Assembly (NCBI RefSeq): GCF_900113695.1
Contig: NZ_FOQH01000004.1
Coordinates: 124,001-188,000 of the forward strand
Reading direction: 5' to 3'
DNA: 64,000 bases
Source: Albimonas pacifica
GTDB taxonomy: Bacteria > Pseudomonadota > Alphaproteobacteria > Rhodobacterales > Rhodobacteraceae
Positions 42,841 to 49,328 of this stretch are shown one piece after another. The notes below the pieces were generated by a model that was given only the letters and a program-made list of their open reading frames with translations, made no database searches and had not been told where the DNA came from. Both the position numbers and the translations under genes were made by a program. Numbering within the stretch: position 1 is the first letter of the stretch; the number at the start of each line of letters is the position of its first letter.

Positions 42841-43551
42841 TCATCGCCGCGTCCTCATCGCGTCGCGCAGCGACTGCTCGAACAGGCGCTGGAAGTCCTT
42901 CTCGACGGTCCGCCGCACGGTCTCGCGAAAGCGCAGCGTCTGCTTGTAGCTCGGCGCACCCTTGACGATGTTGAGCATTGGAACGATGTCGCCTCGCTTG
43001 GCGCTGTGGCGCGCGAAGATGACATCACCCTGCCGGAAGAAGCGCGGATAGAACTTCTTCCCCTTCCGCTTCCGCTTCTTGCTCGTCTCGGTCTCGTTCT
43101 GGCTGGGGTCGCGGCTTGCTTTGAACTGCGAGAGCATCTTCGTGTAGGTGCCCCCGACGCCTGGCCCGTCGTTGACCAGCGGCCCCTTGGGGTGTGGGGT
43201 GGCATACTCGCCCGGCAGCAGCACTCGAGCGAATATCAGCGCCTTCTCGAAGCGCTTGGGGACGCGAGGCCCGCCCGCCTCCAGGGCGCGCAGGTATTTG
43301 GCCGGGGCGGTGCCCTTGGCCAGGTCATCCTTGATGAAGACCTTGGCGGTCAGGTTGTCCTTCTTCGCGGGGATGATCTTCGGGCTCTGCAGGGTGATCT
43401 GTCGAGGTTCGTGCAGGATGCTCCCGAACTCGCTGCGGACCGCGGCTTGGGCGCTCTGCGCTGTCCACGTAAGCGCCCGAGCCGTCGCGAACCGCAACTG
43501 GCGCAGGTTTTCCGGCGAAGCGAGCTTGCCTCTGATCGTAACTTTCGACAT
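42841..43551 (-). CDS. Possible minor tail Z / gp10-like tail-completion protein of the satellite
   Basis: A 236-residue basic protein. The N-terminal half contains ENLRQLRFATARALTWTAQS, a helix with the 'RAL..TA' pattern of minor tail protein Z and HK97 gp10-like proteins, then FGSILHEPRQITLQSPK and KVFIKDDLAKGTAPAKYLRALEAGG. A Lys/Arg-rich stretch (SKKRKRKGKKFY) follows. Z/gp10 proteins terminate the tail or neck and mediate head-tail joining. If right, it is the only tail-side protein in the element. The assignment is by pattern only. It lies 114 bp upstream of terS on the same strand. Confidence 0.5.
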   Translation of the reverse strand: MSKVTIRGKLASPENLRQLRFATARALTWTAQSAQAAVRSEFGSILHEPRQITLQSPKIIPAKKDNLTAKVFIKDDLAKGTAPAKYLRALEAGGPRVPKRFEKALIFARVLLPGEYATPHPKGPLVNDGPGVGGTYTKMLSQFKASRDPSQNETETSKKRKRKGKKFYPRFFRQGDVIFARHSAKRGDIVPMLNIVKGAPSYKQTLRFRETVRRTVEKDFQRLFEQSLRDAMRTRR

Positions 43552-43880
43552 CGCGTCTCTACCTCTCTTTCTTCAAGCGTTGCGCCTCATGCTTGGTGGT
43601 GAGGCTCTGAGCGAGGGCATAGGACGACCAGCCCCGCCGGGTCGGCAGGGTTGGTCCCTAGCCCTTGCGATCATGCTCGGCGGAGCCGGCCCGTCGCTTC
43701 AGGCCCTCAAGGTCGCCGGTCGCCCGGTCCCACCGCCTTGAGGTCGGCTGCTACTTGCGACGCCGTGGAATGGCGCCGGGGATCCCGCTTCAGCCTTTCG
43801 GACTGCGGTCGGCCTGTGATCCCGCCCCGTGGTAGGCCCTACAATCCATGCGCCACCGTCTGCACCGTCCGCACGGAAGG
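43552..43880. other. Gene-poor stretch inside the satellite
   Basis: About 330 bp without a supportable gene. Frames here show no domain or ribosome binding site. It would have to hold the promoter of the 42841-43551 gene and possibly a packaging (cos) site, which cannot be identified by eye. Confidence 0.4.
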
Positions 43881-43904
43881 GCGGGGAGCGCACCAGCTCC
43901 CCGC
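43881..43904 (-). terminator. Hairpin after the rightmost satellite operon
   Basis: GCGGGGAGC and GCTCCCCGC form a perfect 9-bp stem with a 6-nt loop, 12 bp past the stop of the 79-residue gene. Confidence 0.65.
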
Positions 43905-43915
43905 TCTCGTCGCGG

Positions 43916-44155
43916 TCAGGCGTCGTCCAGCACCTGGCAGTCGTCGTCTCCTGTGAACACCAGCTTCTCGATGATGCCCTCGATGGTCCGTCGCTGTGCG
44001 GCGGACGGCTTCCATTGGGGGCGCTTGGACTGGCCGAGGATCGAGACGCAGAACTTGCGCTCCCAAGCGGTCGCCTCGGGGTTCTTGATCGCGGACGGCA
44101 GCCAGAACAGGAGCTCATCCAGCGAGCGGTTCGGGAGGGGGAGCATGGCGTTCAT
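43916..44155 (-). CDS. Small satellite protein, unknown function
   Basis: A 79-residue protein: MNAMLPLPNRSLDELLFWLPS, NPEATAWERKFCVSILGQSKRP and RRTIEGIIEKLVFTGDDD with an acidic end. The compact helical look resembles small phage and plasmid early proteins, but no family is recognised. It overlaps the upstream gene by 4 bp (ATGA) and is followed by a terminator, so the two form a two-gene operon at the attR end. Confidence 0.6.
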   Translation of the reverse strand: MNAMLPLPNRSLDELLFWLPSAIKNPEATAWERKFCVSILGQSKRPQWKPSAAQRRTIEGIIEKLVFTGDDDCQVLDDA

Positions 44156-44721
44156 GTCGCCAGCTCCGCGGCGATCCCGCCGAACTGCACGTCGAGGCCA
44201 TAGCGCTGCGCCAGACGCTCGATCAGCTGTTCCGCCATCCCGTCCGCGCCGTCGCCAAGCTCGGCCTCCAGCGCATTCGCGACGCCTTCCTCCAGGTCCA
44301 TGAGGAACAGGTCGTCGGCAATCAGGGGATCAAGCCCGGCGCCCAGCTTGCCCGGCTCCACCTCGCCGAGCATCTGGTCGAGGCGGGTTTGCAGCGACCA
44401 GGGCGCGGCCGGCCGCAGGGACGGCAAGAAGGTCGGCGCGATCCAGCGCACCAGCTGGCGGCAGTGGTCGCGCTCCATCGCCAGCAGCGCGGCGCAGGCC
44501 CAGCCGATGCGGGCGGCGGGCGACTTCTCCCGTCGCATCTTCTCGGCGAGGCGCGAGACGTTCGCGCAAGTCACGCTTGCCGCGGCCGGATCAGCCGCGT
44601 AGGATTCGCCTGTGAAGTCTTCAATGCCGCGGTGCGAGGTGCGAGCCTCCGCCGCGGTTTTTCGTTTCGGATCGCCCCTATCTTCGGTTGGGAGGCGGTT
44701 CGTAAGCCCTTGATCTTCCAT
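44152..44721 (-). CDS. Satellite protein, unknown function (attR-proximal)
   Basis: A 189-residue protein. The first ~45 residues are polar and low-complexity; from SVTCANVSRLAEKMRREKSP it becomes a helical domain with ARIGWACAALLAMERDHCRQLVRW, LQTRLDQMLGEVEPG and an acidic C-terminus (DLEEGVANALEAELGDG). No family is recognised. In satellites this position often carries replication, anti-phage or helper-interference genes, but nothing in the sequence shows such a function. Its start lies 55 bp from attR. Confidence 0.6.
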   Translation of the reverse strand: MEDQGLTNRLPTEDRGDPKRKTAAEARTSHRGIEDFTGESYAADPAAASVTCANVSRLAEKMRREKSPAARIGWACAALLAMERDHCRQLVRWIAPTFLPSLRPAAPWSLQTRLDQMLGEVEPGKLGAGLDPLIADDLFLMDLEEGVANALEAELGDGADGMAEQLIERLAQRYGLDVQFGGIAAELAT

Positions 44722-44776
44722 CGGCGACTTTCTCCGCGGTTTGCGGGAAAGCGCAGGAAATTCAATCTATGGCCGT

Positions 44777-44823
44777 GGACTCTGACTCCGTCGGTCCTGG
44801 TTCGAATCCAGGTTCCCCAGCCA
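44777..44823 (+). repeat. attR: 47-bp copy of the tRNA-Gln 3' half
   Basis: Identical to 33535-33581. It lacks the tRNA 5' half, so it is not a second tRNA gene. It marks the right end of the element and the restart of chromosomal DNA. Confidence 0.95.
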
Positions 44824-44852
44824 CGACCCTCCGAAAAGCGCCGAACCGAAGA

Positions 44853-44870
44853 GACGATCGCCGGATCGTC
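44853..44870 (+). terminator. Original tRNA-Gln terminator, displaced by integration
   Basis: GACGATC-GCCG-GATCGTC followed by GCTTT forms a small hairpin 30 bp beyond the CCA of attR. Before integration it would have lain directly behind tRNA-Gln. The 225 bp from here to the TRAP gene hold nothing else I can call. Confidence 0.5.
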
Positions 44871-45094
44871 GCTTTCGCCTGCGTCCCAGGCGCGGCGGCG
44901 CCGCGGTCCTCGGAGCGGTGCTCCGGAAATCCTTCGATCCGCCGATCCCGACGCGTCCCGCGCCGCGTTCCACGCCTCGAACGCAGGTCTGCGACGGCCG
45001 GGGCCATGCCGGACGACGCCCCCCCGGGGGGGAAGCCGCGTCGGCGATCGGAGAGGCGCGGGCCGGGCGGCCGGCGCCTCTCCGGAGGCGGCGC

Positions 45095-47086
45095 TCAGCG
45101 CAGCATCATGCTGTCGGGGAGCCAGGTGGCGACGGTGGGGAACAGGATCAGCAGCACCGCGGCGACCACCGCGATGGGCAGGAACAGCGCCACCGAGACG
45201 AAGACGTCGCCCAGGCTGATGCGCTGGCCCGCGTTCACCGCCCGGTCCTGCAGGATCGAGTGCATCACGAAGGACAGGATCCCCACCGGCGGCGTCAGGA
45301 TCCCCAGCTCGGCCATGAACACCGTGAACACGCCGAACCACAGCAGCGACACCTCCATCCCGTTGAGGATCGGGATCAGCAGCGGCACCGTCAGCAGCAT
45401 CATCGGCAGCGGGTCCATGAACATGCCCATCACCAGATAGGCGACCATCACGATCAGCAGGAACTCGATCCGCCCGAACTCCATCGCGCCCACCCAGGCC
45501 GCGAAGCCGCGGGTCAGGCCCGAGAGGGTCAGCATGCTCGACAGGATCTCCGCGCCCACGATCAGCAGGAAGATCGAGCCGGTGACGATCACCGTCTCGA
45601 CGCCCGCGCCCACGATCGCCCGCGGCGCGCCGCGGCCCAGCAGGACCAGCGTCAGCAGCAGCGCCCCGGCGGCGCCGGCGGCCCCGGCCTCGGTCGCGGT
45701 CAGCACGCCCGAGTACATGCCCCCCAGCACCACCGCGATCAGCGCGGGCAGCGGCCAGATCCGGCCCAGCGCCCGCCAGCGCTCGGCCCAGTCCACCGGC
45801 TCCGCAGCCCCCGTCCCGCGCCCCACCGCGCCGGGCGAGGCCAGCGCGAAGAGCACCATCGCCAGGCTGAACACCGCCGAGATCAGCAGCCCCGGCCCCA
45901 CGCCCGCCATCAGCTGCGGGCCGATCGGCACCTCGGCGATGCCGGCGTAGACCACCAGGAAGGTCGAGGGCGGGATCAGCTGCCCCGGCAGGCCCGCCAC
46001 CATCACCGAGCCGACGGCGAGCCGCCGGTCGTAGCCGCGGGCCAGCATCTCGGGGATGCCGATGCGCGACAGCGCGTAGGTGGTGCCCAGCGTCGAGCCG
46101 CTGACCGCCGCCAGCCCCGTGCCCGCCATGTTGGTCGAGACCGCGAGCCCCCCCGGCAGCCAGGCGAGCCACTGGCGCGCCGCCTCGTAGATCCGGGTGG
46201 TCAGGCCCGACTTCCACAGCAGCAGCCCCATGAACACGAACATCGGCAGGACCGAAAGCGTCCAGGTCGCCGTCGCCTCATAGGGCTTGTCGGCCAGCAT
46301 CGTCTCGACCGAGCGGGGGCGGATCGCCCACAGGCCCAGCAGCCCCGGCACGGCCAGCGCGAAGGCCACCGGCACGTGCAGGAACAGCAGGATCAGCAGC
46401 AGCCCCAGCGCCGAGAGCGCCGCGGCGGTGCGGCTCTCGGACAGCAGCACCCCCCCGACCGCGACGCCCAGCAGCGCCACGATCGCGAACCGGCCGAGCC
46501 AGACGCCGCGCCCCGCGGCGGCGCGGCCGTCGGGCCCGTCGGCCTCGCCGAGCGCGGCGGGCGAGATCGCCTCGGCCGGCGCCGCGAGCAGGGCGACGGT
46601 CTTCCAGGCCAGCATCGCGGTCAGCGCTGCGAAGGCGGCGGGGGCGGCGAAGGTGGCGGGCCAGACGATCAGCTCGAAGGAGCCCGCGATGACCATCCGC
46701 CCGATCTCGCGCCCGTGCATCGCCTCGCCGAAGCTGAACCAGGCGAACAGCGCGCAGATCGCGGCGCACAGGCCCGCGCCCCCCACCGCCACCTCCCGCC
46801 GCAGGCGGGGGGGCAGCTGGTCGAACAGGATGTTGGCCGCGATGTGCCGGTCGCCGGCCTGGGCCAGCACGAAGCCCGAGAAGGCGATCAGCGGCATGTA
46901 CCAGGCGCCCGCGATCTCGGAGGCGCCCTGCAGCGGCATGTTGAACACGTAGCGCATCGTCACGTTGGCCAGCGTGTGCGCCATCAGCAGCATGACGGCC
47001 AGCGTGGCCAGCACGCTGACGGCCAGCGCCGCCGGGCGCGAGACGCCCCCGGCGGTCCGGCCGTCCTCGGTTGCAGCGAGGGTCAT
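45095..47086 (-). CDS. TRAP transporter fused small and large permease (DctQM)
   Basis: A 663-residue membrane protein. Residues 1-165 are a four-helix DctQ part (MRYVFNMPLQGASEIAG is its signature). After a ~50-residue linker, a 12-helix DctM part begins. DctM marks are PMFVFMGLLLWKSGL, NMAGTGLAAVSGSTLGTTYALSRIGIPEM, PGQLIPPSTFLVVYAG and DPLPMMLLTVPLLIPI. TRAP permeases import carboxylic and sulfonic acids using a sodium gradient. Fused QM proteins are known. Its ATG is 4 nt after the DctP gene stop. Confidence 0.92.
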   Translation of the reverse strand: MTLAATEDGRTAGGVSRPAALAVSVLATLAVMLLMAHTLANVTMRYVFNMPLQGASEIAGAWYMPLIAFSGFVLAQAGDRHIAANILFDQLPPRLRREVAVGGAGLCAAICALFAWFSFGEAMHGREIGRMVIAGSFELIVWPATFAAPAAFAALTAMLAWKTVALLAAPAEAISPAALGEADGPDGRAAAGRGVWLGRFAIVALLGVAVGGVLLSESRTAAALSALGLLLILLFLHVPVAFALAVPGLLGLWAIRPRSVETMLADKPYEATATWTLSVLPMFVFMGLLLWKSGLTTRIYEAARQWLAWLPGGLAVSTNMAGTGLAAVSGSTLGTTYALSRIGIPEMLARGYDRRLAVGSVMVAGLPGQLIPPSTFLVVYAGIAEVPIGPQLMAGVGPGLLISAVFSLAMVLFALASPGAVGRGTGAAEPVDWAERWRALGRIWPLPALIAVVLGGMYSGVLTATEAGAAGAAGALLLTLVLLGRGAPRAIVGAGVETVIVTGSIFLLIVGAEILSSMLTLSGLTRGFAAWVGAMEFGRIEFLLIVMVAYLVMGMFMDPLPMMLLTVPLLIPILNGMEVSLLWFGVFTVFMAELGILTPPVGILSFVMHSILQDRAVNAGQRISLGDVFVSVALFLPIAVVAAVLLILFPTVATWLPDSMMLR

Positions 47087-47090
47087 GGGA

Positions 47091-48329
47091 TCACTTCGGC
47101 CGATGGGGGAGCATCGCCTCCTGGTAGAGGCGGTCGAAGAACGGCTCGAAGTTCACCGTCTCGTCGTCGTACCAGTCGACGAAGCCTTCCCAGCCGGGAT
47201 CGATCTCGTCGTAGCCCATTTCGTCCAGGATCCGGGTCCACTTGGCGGCGGCGGCGCGGAACCGCTCGACCGTGCCGGCGGGATCGGGGACGCGGGCGGT
47301 CTGCGCGAACTCCGCCAGCAGGGCCTCGTTCACCGCGCCCAGCCGCTCGTCCAGCGCGGGATCGAGCGGGACCGCCCCGCCGCCGTTCTCCGCCGCCACG
47401 CGCAGCGCGCGCTGGGTGTTGACCAGGTTGTAGCGCATGTACTGCTCGGCATAGTCCTTCTGCAGGTCGAACAGCAGCTGGCGGGCGGCCAGCGGCAGCT
47501 CCTCCCACAGATAGAGGTCGTATCCCCCGCCCAGCGAGGTCACGGCGAAGGACTCCGCGGTCGGGTAGCCGTAATGCGGCGCCACCGGCACGATGCCCGC
47601 GATATGGGCGGTGGACAGCGAGGTCAGCGAGCAGTCCGCGATGCCGCGCTGCAGGGCCTCGAACATCTCCGAATAGGGCAGCGAGACGTTGGAGGCGCCC
47701 AGCGCCTCGACCTCCTTGGCGTGCATCACGCTGCCCGAGCGCACGCGCGCCCCCTCGAGGTCGGCGAGCCCCGTGCGCGGCTGCGAGCAGAACAGGCCCG
47801 AGGGCGGCGCCCCCATCAGGATCATCAGCGGCTGGATGCCGTAGTCCTGCTGCTCGGTCCAGGCCTCGGGGATGGCGTTGGAGGCCTCCATCATCACGCC
47901 GTAGCTGTGCAGCGTCCCGTAGAGCGGGCGCGGGTCGGAGACCACGCTCAGGTCCACCAGCGCCGAGGCGATGGGGAAGTTCGAGGGATCGTACTGCGAG
48001 ATCACGCCCCCGTAGGAGAGCCGCCCGTCGGCGATCGCCGGCGCGTTGTTGCCCCGGATGATCGCCGAGCCGTAGACGATCTCGACCGTGATCTTGCCGC
48101 CGGACCATTCCTCGATCATCCGGGCGTAGGTCTCCATCGAGCGGGACGAGTTCTCGCCCGGCGAGGAGACCGACTGGAAGGTCATCTGCACCGGCTCCAT
48201 GTCGGCGAGCGCGTCGATGAACGCCTGCTTGCCGGAGCCGGGCGGGACGCCCTGCGCGAGCGCGGGCGCGCCGCCGAAGGCGAGCGCGCCGAAGGCCATG
48301 GCGGCGAGGCCAAGCCGGGTGGTGGACAT
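47091..48329 (-). CDS. TRAP transporter substrate-binding protein (DctP family)
   Basis: A 412-residue periplasmic binding protein with a signal peptide ending ALAQG (about residue 26). ITVEIVYGSAIIRGNN and the TGLADLEGARVRSGSVM segment are DctP-like; the latter includes the Arg that binds the substrate carboxylate. ALRVAAENGGGAV and a long C-terminal helix complete the fold. It is longer than the common ~330-residue DctP, closer to the group found with QM fusions. GGAGG precedes the ATG. An operator-like repeat lies 100 bp upstream. Ligand unknown, expected to be a carboxylic acid. Confidence 0.9.
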   Translation of the reverse strand: MSTTRLGLAAMAFGALAFGGAPALAQGVPPGSGKQAFIDALADMEPVQMTFQSVSSPGENSSRSMETYARMIEEWSGGKITVEIVYGSAIIRGNNAPAIADGRLSYGGVISQYDPSNFPIASALVDLSVVSDPRPLYGTLHSYGVMMEASNAIPEAWTEQQDYGIQPLMILMGAPPSGLFCSQPRTGLADLEGARVRSGSVMHAKEVEALGASNVSLPYSEMFEALQRGIADCSLTSLSTAHIAGIVPVAPHYGYPTAESFAVTSLGGGYDLYLWEELPLAARQLLFDLQKDYAEQYMRYNLVNTQRALRVAAENGGGAVPLDPALDERLGAVNEALLAEFAQTARVPDPAGTVERFRAAAAKWTRILDEMGYDEIDPGWEGFVDWYDDETVNFEPFFDRLYQEAMLPHRPK

Positions 48330-48428
48330 GCGGTTTCCTCCCAGAAATCCTTGGTTTTCTTCGCAGCCCCAACGCCTCGCCGCGGCGGGGTCCGCGGTCG
48401 GGGGCGCCGTCCGATTCCCGGAGGGGCA

Positions 48429-48450
48429 AATTACGGACGCCTGACGTCCA
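48429..48450. promoter_or_regulatory. Operator copy 1, upstream of the TRAP operon
   Basis: AATTACGGACG-CCTGA-CGTCCA. The GGACG/CGTCC arms pair, and the left 11 bp are identical to the reverse complement of the site at 49261-49284 with the same 5-bp spacer. It probably binds the TetR protein encoded next door. Confidence 0.7.
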
Positions 48451-48546
48451 CAATAGGTTCCGGTTGAGCCGGCGCAACAGTTTCGCGCGGCCCGGACGCA
48501 GGCGGTTCGACGAGGACGGGAGGGCGGCCGGCAGGCCGGAGCGGCG

Positions 48547-49239
48547 TCAGCGGCCCGCAGGGCCGGGACGCAGGGCGAGCGCGCGCTCCAGCAGGTCGAC
48601 CAGCTCGGCGCAGAAGGTCTCGGCCTCCTGGCCGGTCATCTCGCGCGGGGTCGTCTCCAGCCGGGCGAAACGGGAGGCGATGGGCCCCATGATCAGCAGC
48701 ACCGCCAGGCTCTTGCGGATGGTCGGATCCATCTCGCCCCGCTCCTGCGCGCGGGCCAGCATCCGGAACATCGGCCGGGCGGCGCGGGTGATGAAGGGCA
48801 GCGCCATCTCGCGGAACTCGGGCGAGACCATGCCGTCCACCTGGGCGTGCAGGGCCACCGCGCCGCGGTTGTCCTGGTAGCGGCTGACCGCCATCGCCAC
48901 CAGCGCCGCGAGGTCGCCGCGCAACGAGCCCTCGTCGATCTCCTCGATCGCCTCCCAGCGGCGCTCGAACGTGTCGCGCAGGATGTCGCGCTTGTCCGAC
49001 CAGCGCGAATAGATCGCGGCCTTGCCCACGCCCGCGTGCCGGGCGATCCGCTCGATCGAGAAGCCCGACCAGCCGCCTTCGGCGTAGACGTGCATCGCCG
49101 CGTCGTAGACCCTGTCCTCCAGCGCCTCGTCCCGCGGACGCCCGGCACCGGGGCGTCGGCGGCGCGCCGCGGTCCCGGCCGGCTCGCCGTCGTCCGCGGG
49201 CCCTTCGGGCGACGGGTCGACGGAACGCGGGTCTTGCAT
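48547..49239 (-). CDS. TetR/AcrR family regulator
   Basis: A 230-residue regulator. A disordered, Arg-rich leader (1-38) precedes the TetR DNA-binding domain, with FSIERIARHAGVGKAAIYSRW (60-80) as HTH. The C-terminal TetR_C-like ligand domain contains VDGMVSPEFREMALPF. It stands between the TRAP operon and the divergent CoA-transferase operon, and matching operator-like repeats lie before all three transcription units. It likely represses uptake and catabolism until a pathway acid or acyl-CoA binds. The ATG at 49239 follows a short GGAGCC; an upstream ATG would put the operator inside the gene. Confidence 0.88.
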   Translation of the reverse strand: MQDPRSVDPSPEGPADDGEPAGTAARRRRPGAGRPRDEALEDRVYDAAMHVYAEGGWSGFSIERIARHAGVGKAAIYSRWSDKRDILRDTFERRWEAIEEIDEGSLRGDLAALVAMAVSRYQDNRGAVALHAQVDGMVSPEFREMALPFITRAARPMFRMLARAQERGEMDPTIRKSLAVLLIMGPIASRFARLETTPREMTGQEAETFCAELVDLLERALALRPGPAGR

Positions 49240-49260
49240 GACGTCGGCTCCTGTGCATTT

Positions 49261-49284
49261 TCCGGACGGAGGTCGTCCGTAATT
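49261..49284. promoter_or_regulatory. Operator copy 2, between tetR and the CoA-transferase operon
   Basis: CGGACG-GAGGT-CGTCCG is a perfect inverted repeat continuing into TAATT. Its reverse complement matches the TRAP-side operator. It lies 22 bp from the tetR start and 45 bp from the divergent start, so it can control both. Confidence 0.75.
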
Positions 49285-49328
49285 CTGGTCTCGAGACGCC
49301 AGACTGCGACAGCCGGGGAGACGCCGCA

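Larger units (their letters stand above)
33535..44823. mobile_element. Integrated 11.2-kb capsid-forming, tailless phage satellite (or defective head-only prophage)
   Basis: Defined by 47-bp direct repeats at tRNA-Gln and a tyrosine integrase beside attL. The base composition is visibly lower in GC than the flanks. It encodes terminase small and large subunits, portal, protease-capsid fusion, DUF2190 decoration protein, a head-tail joining protein, a possible tail-completion protein, an XRE regulator, a MerR/AlpA-like regulator, one exported protein and small unknown genes. No tail tube, sheath, tape-measure, baseplate, fibre, holin, endolysin, primase or replication gene is present. All genes are intact and several overlap by 1-14 bp, so this looks like a maintained unit. 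Capsid-forming phage-inducible islands known in other bacteria have this kind of content and borrow tails from a helper phage. That reading is inference. Confidence 0.85.

Noticed and set aside
33535-44823. Complete prophage
   Set aside because: I looked for tail tube, tape measure, baseplate, fibre, holin, endolysin and replication genes inside the att repeats and found none.
44777-44823. Second tRNA-Gln gene
   Set aside because: Only the 3' 47 bp are present; there is no acceptor 5' strand or D-arm. It is the attR copy.
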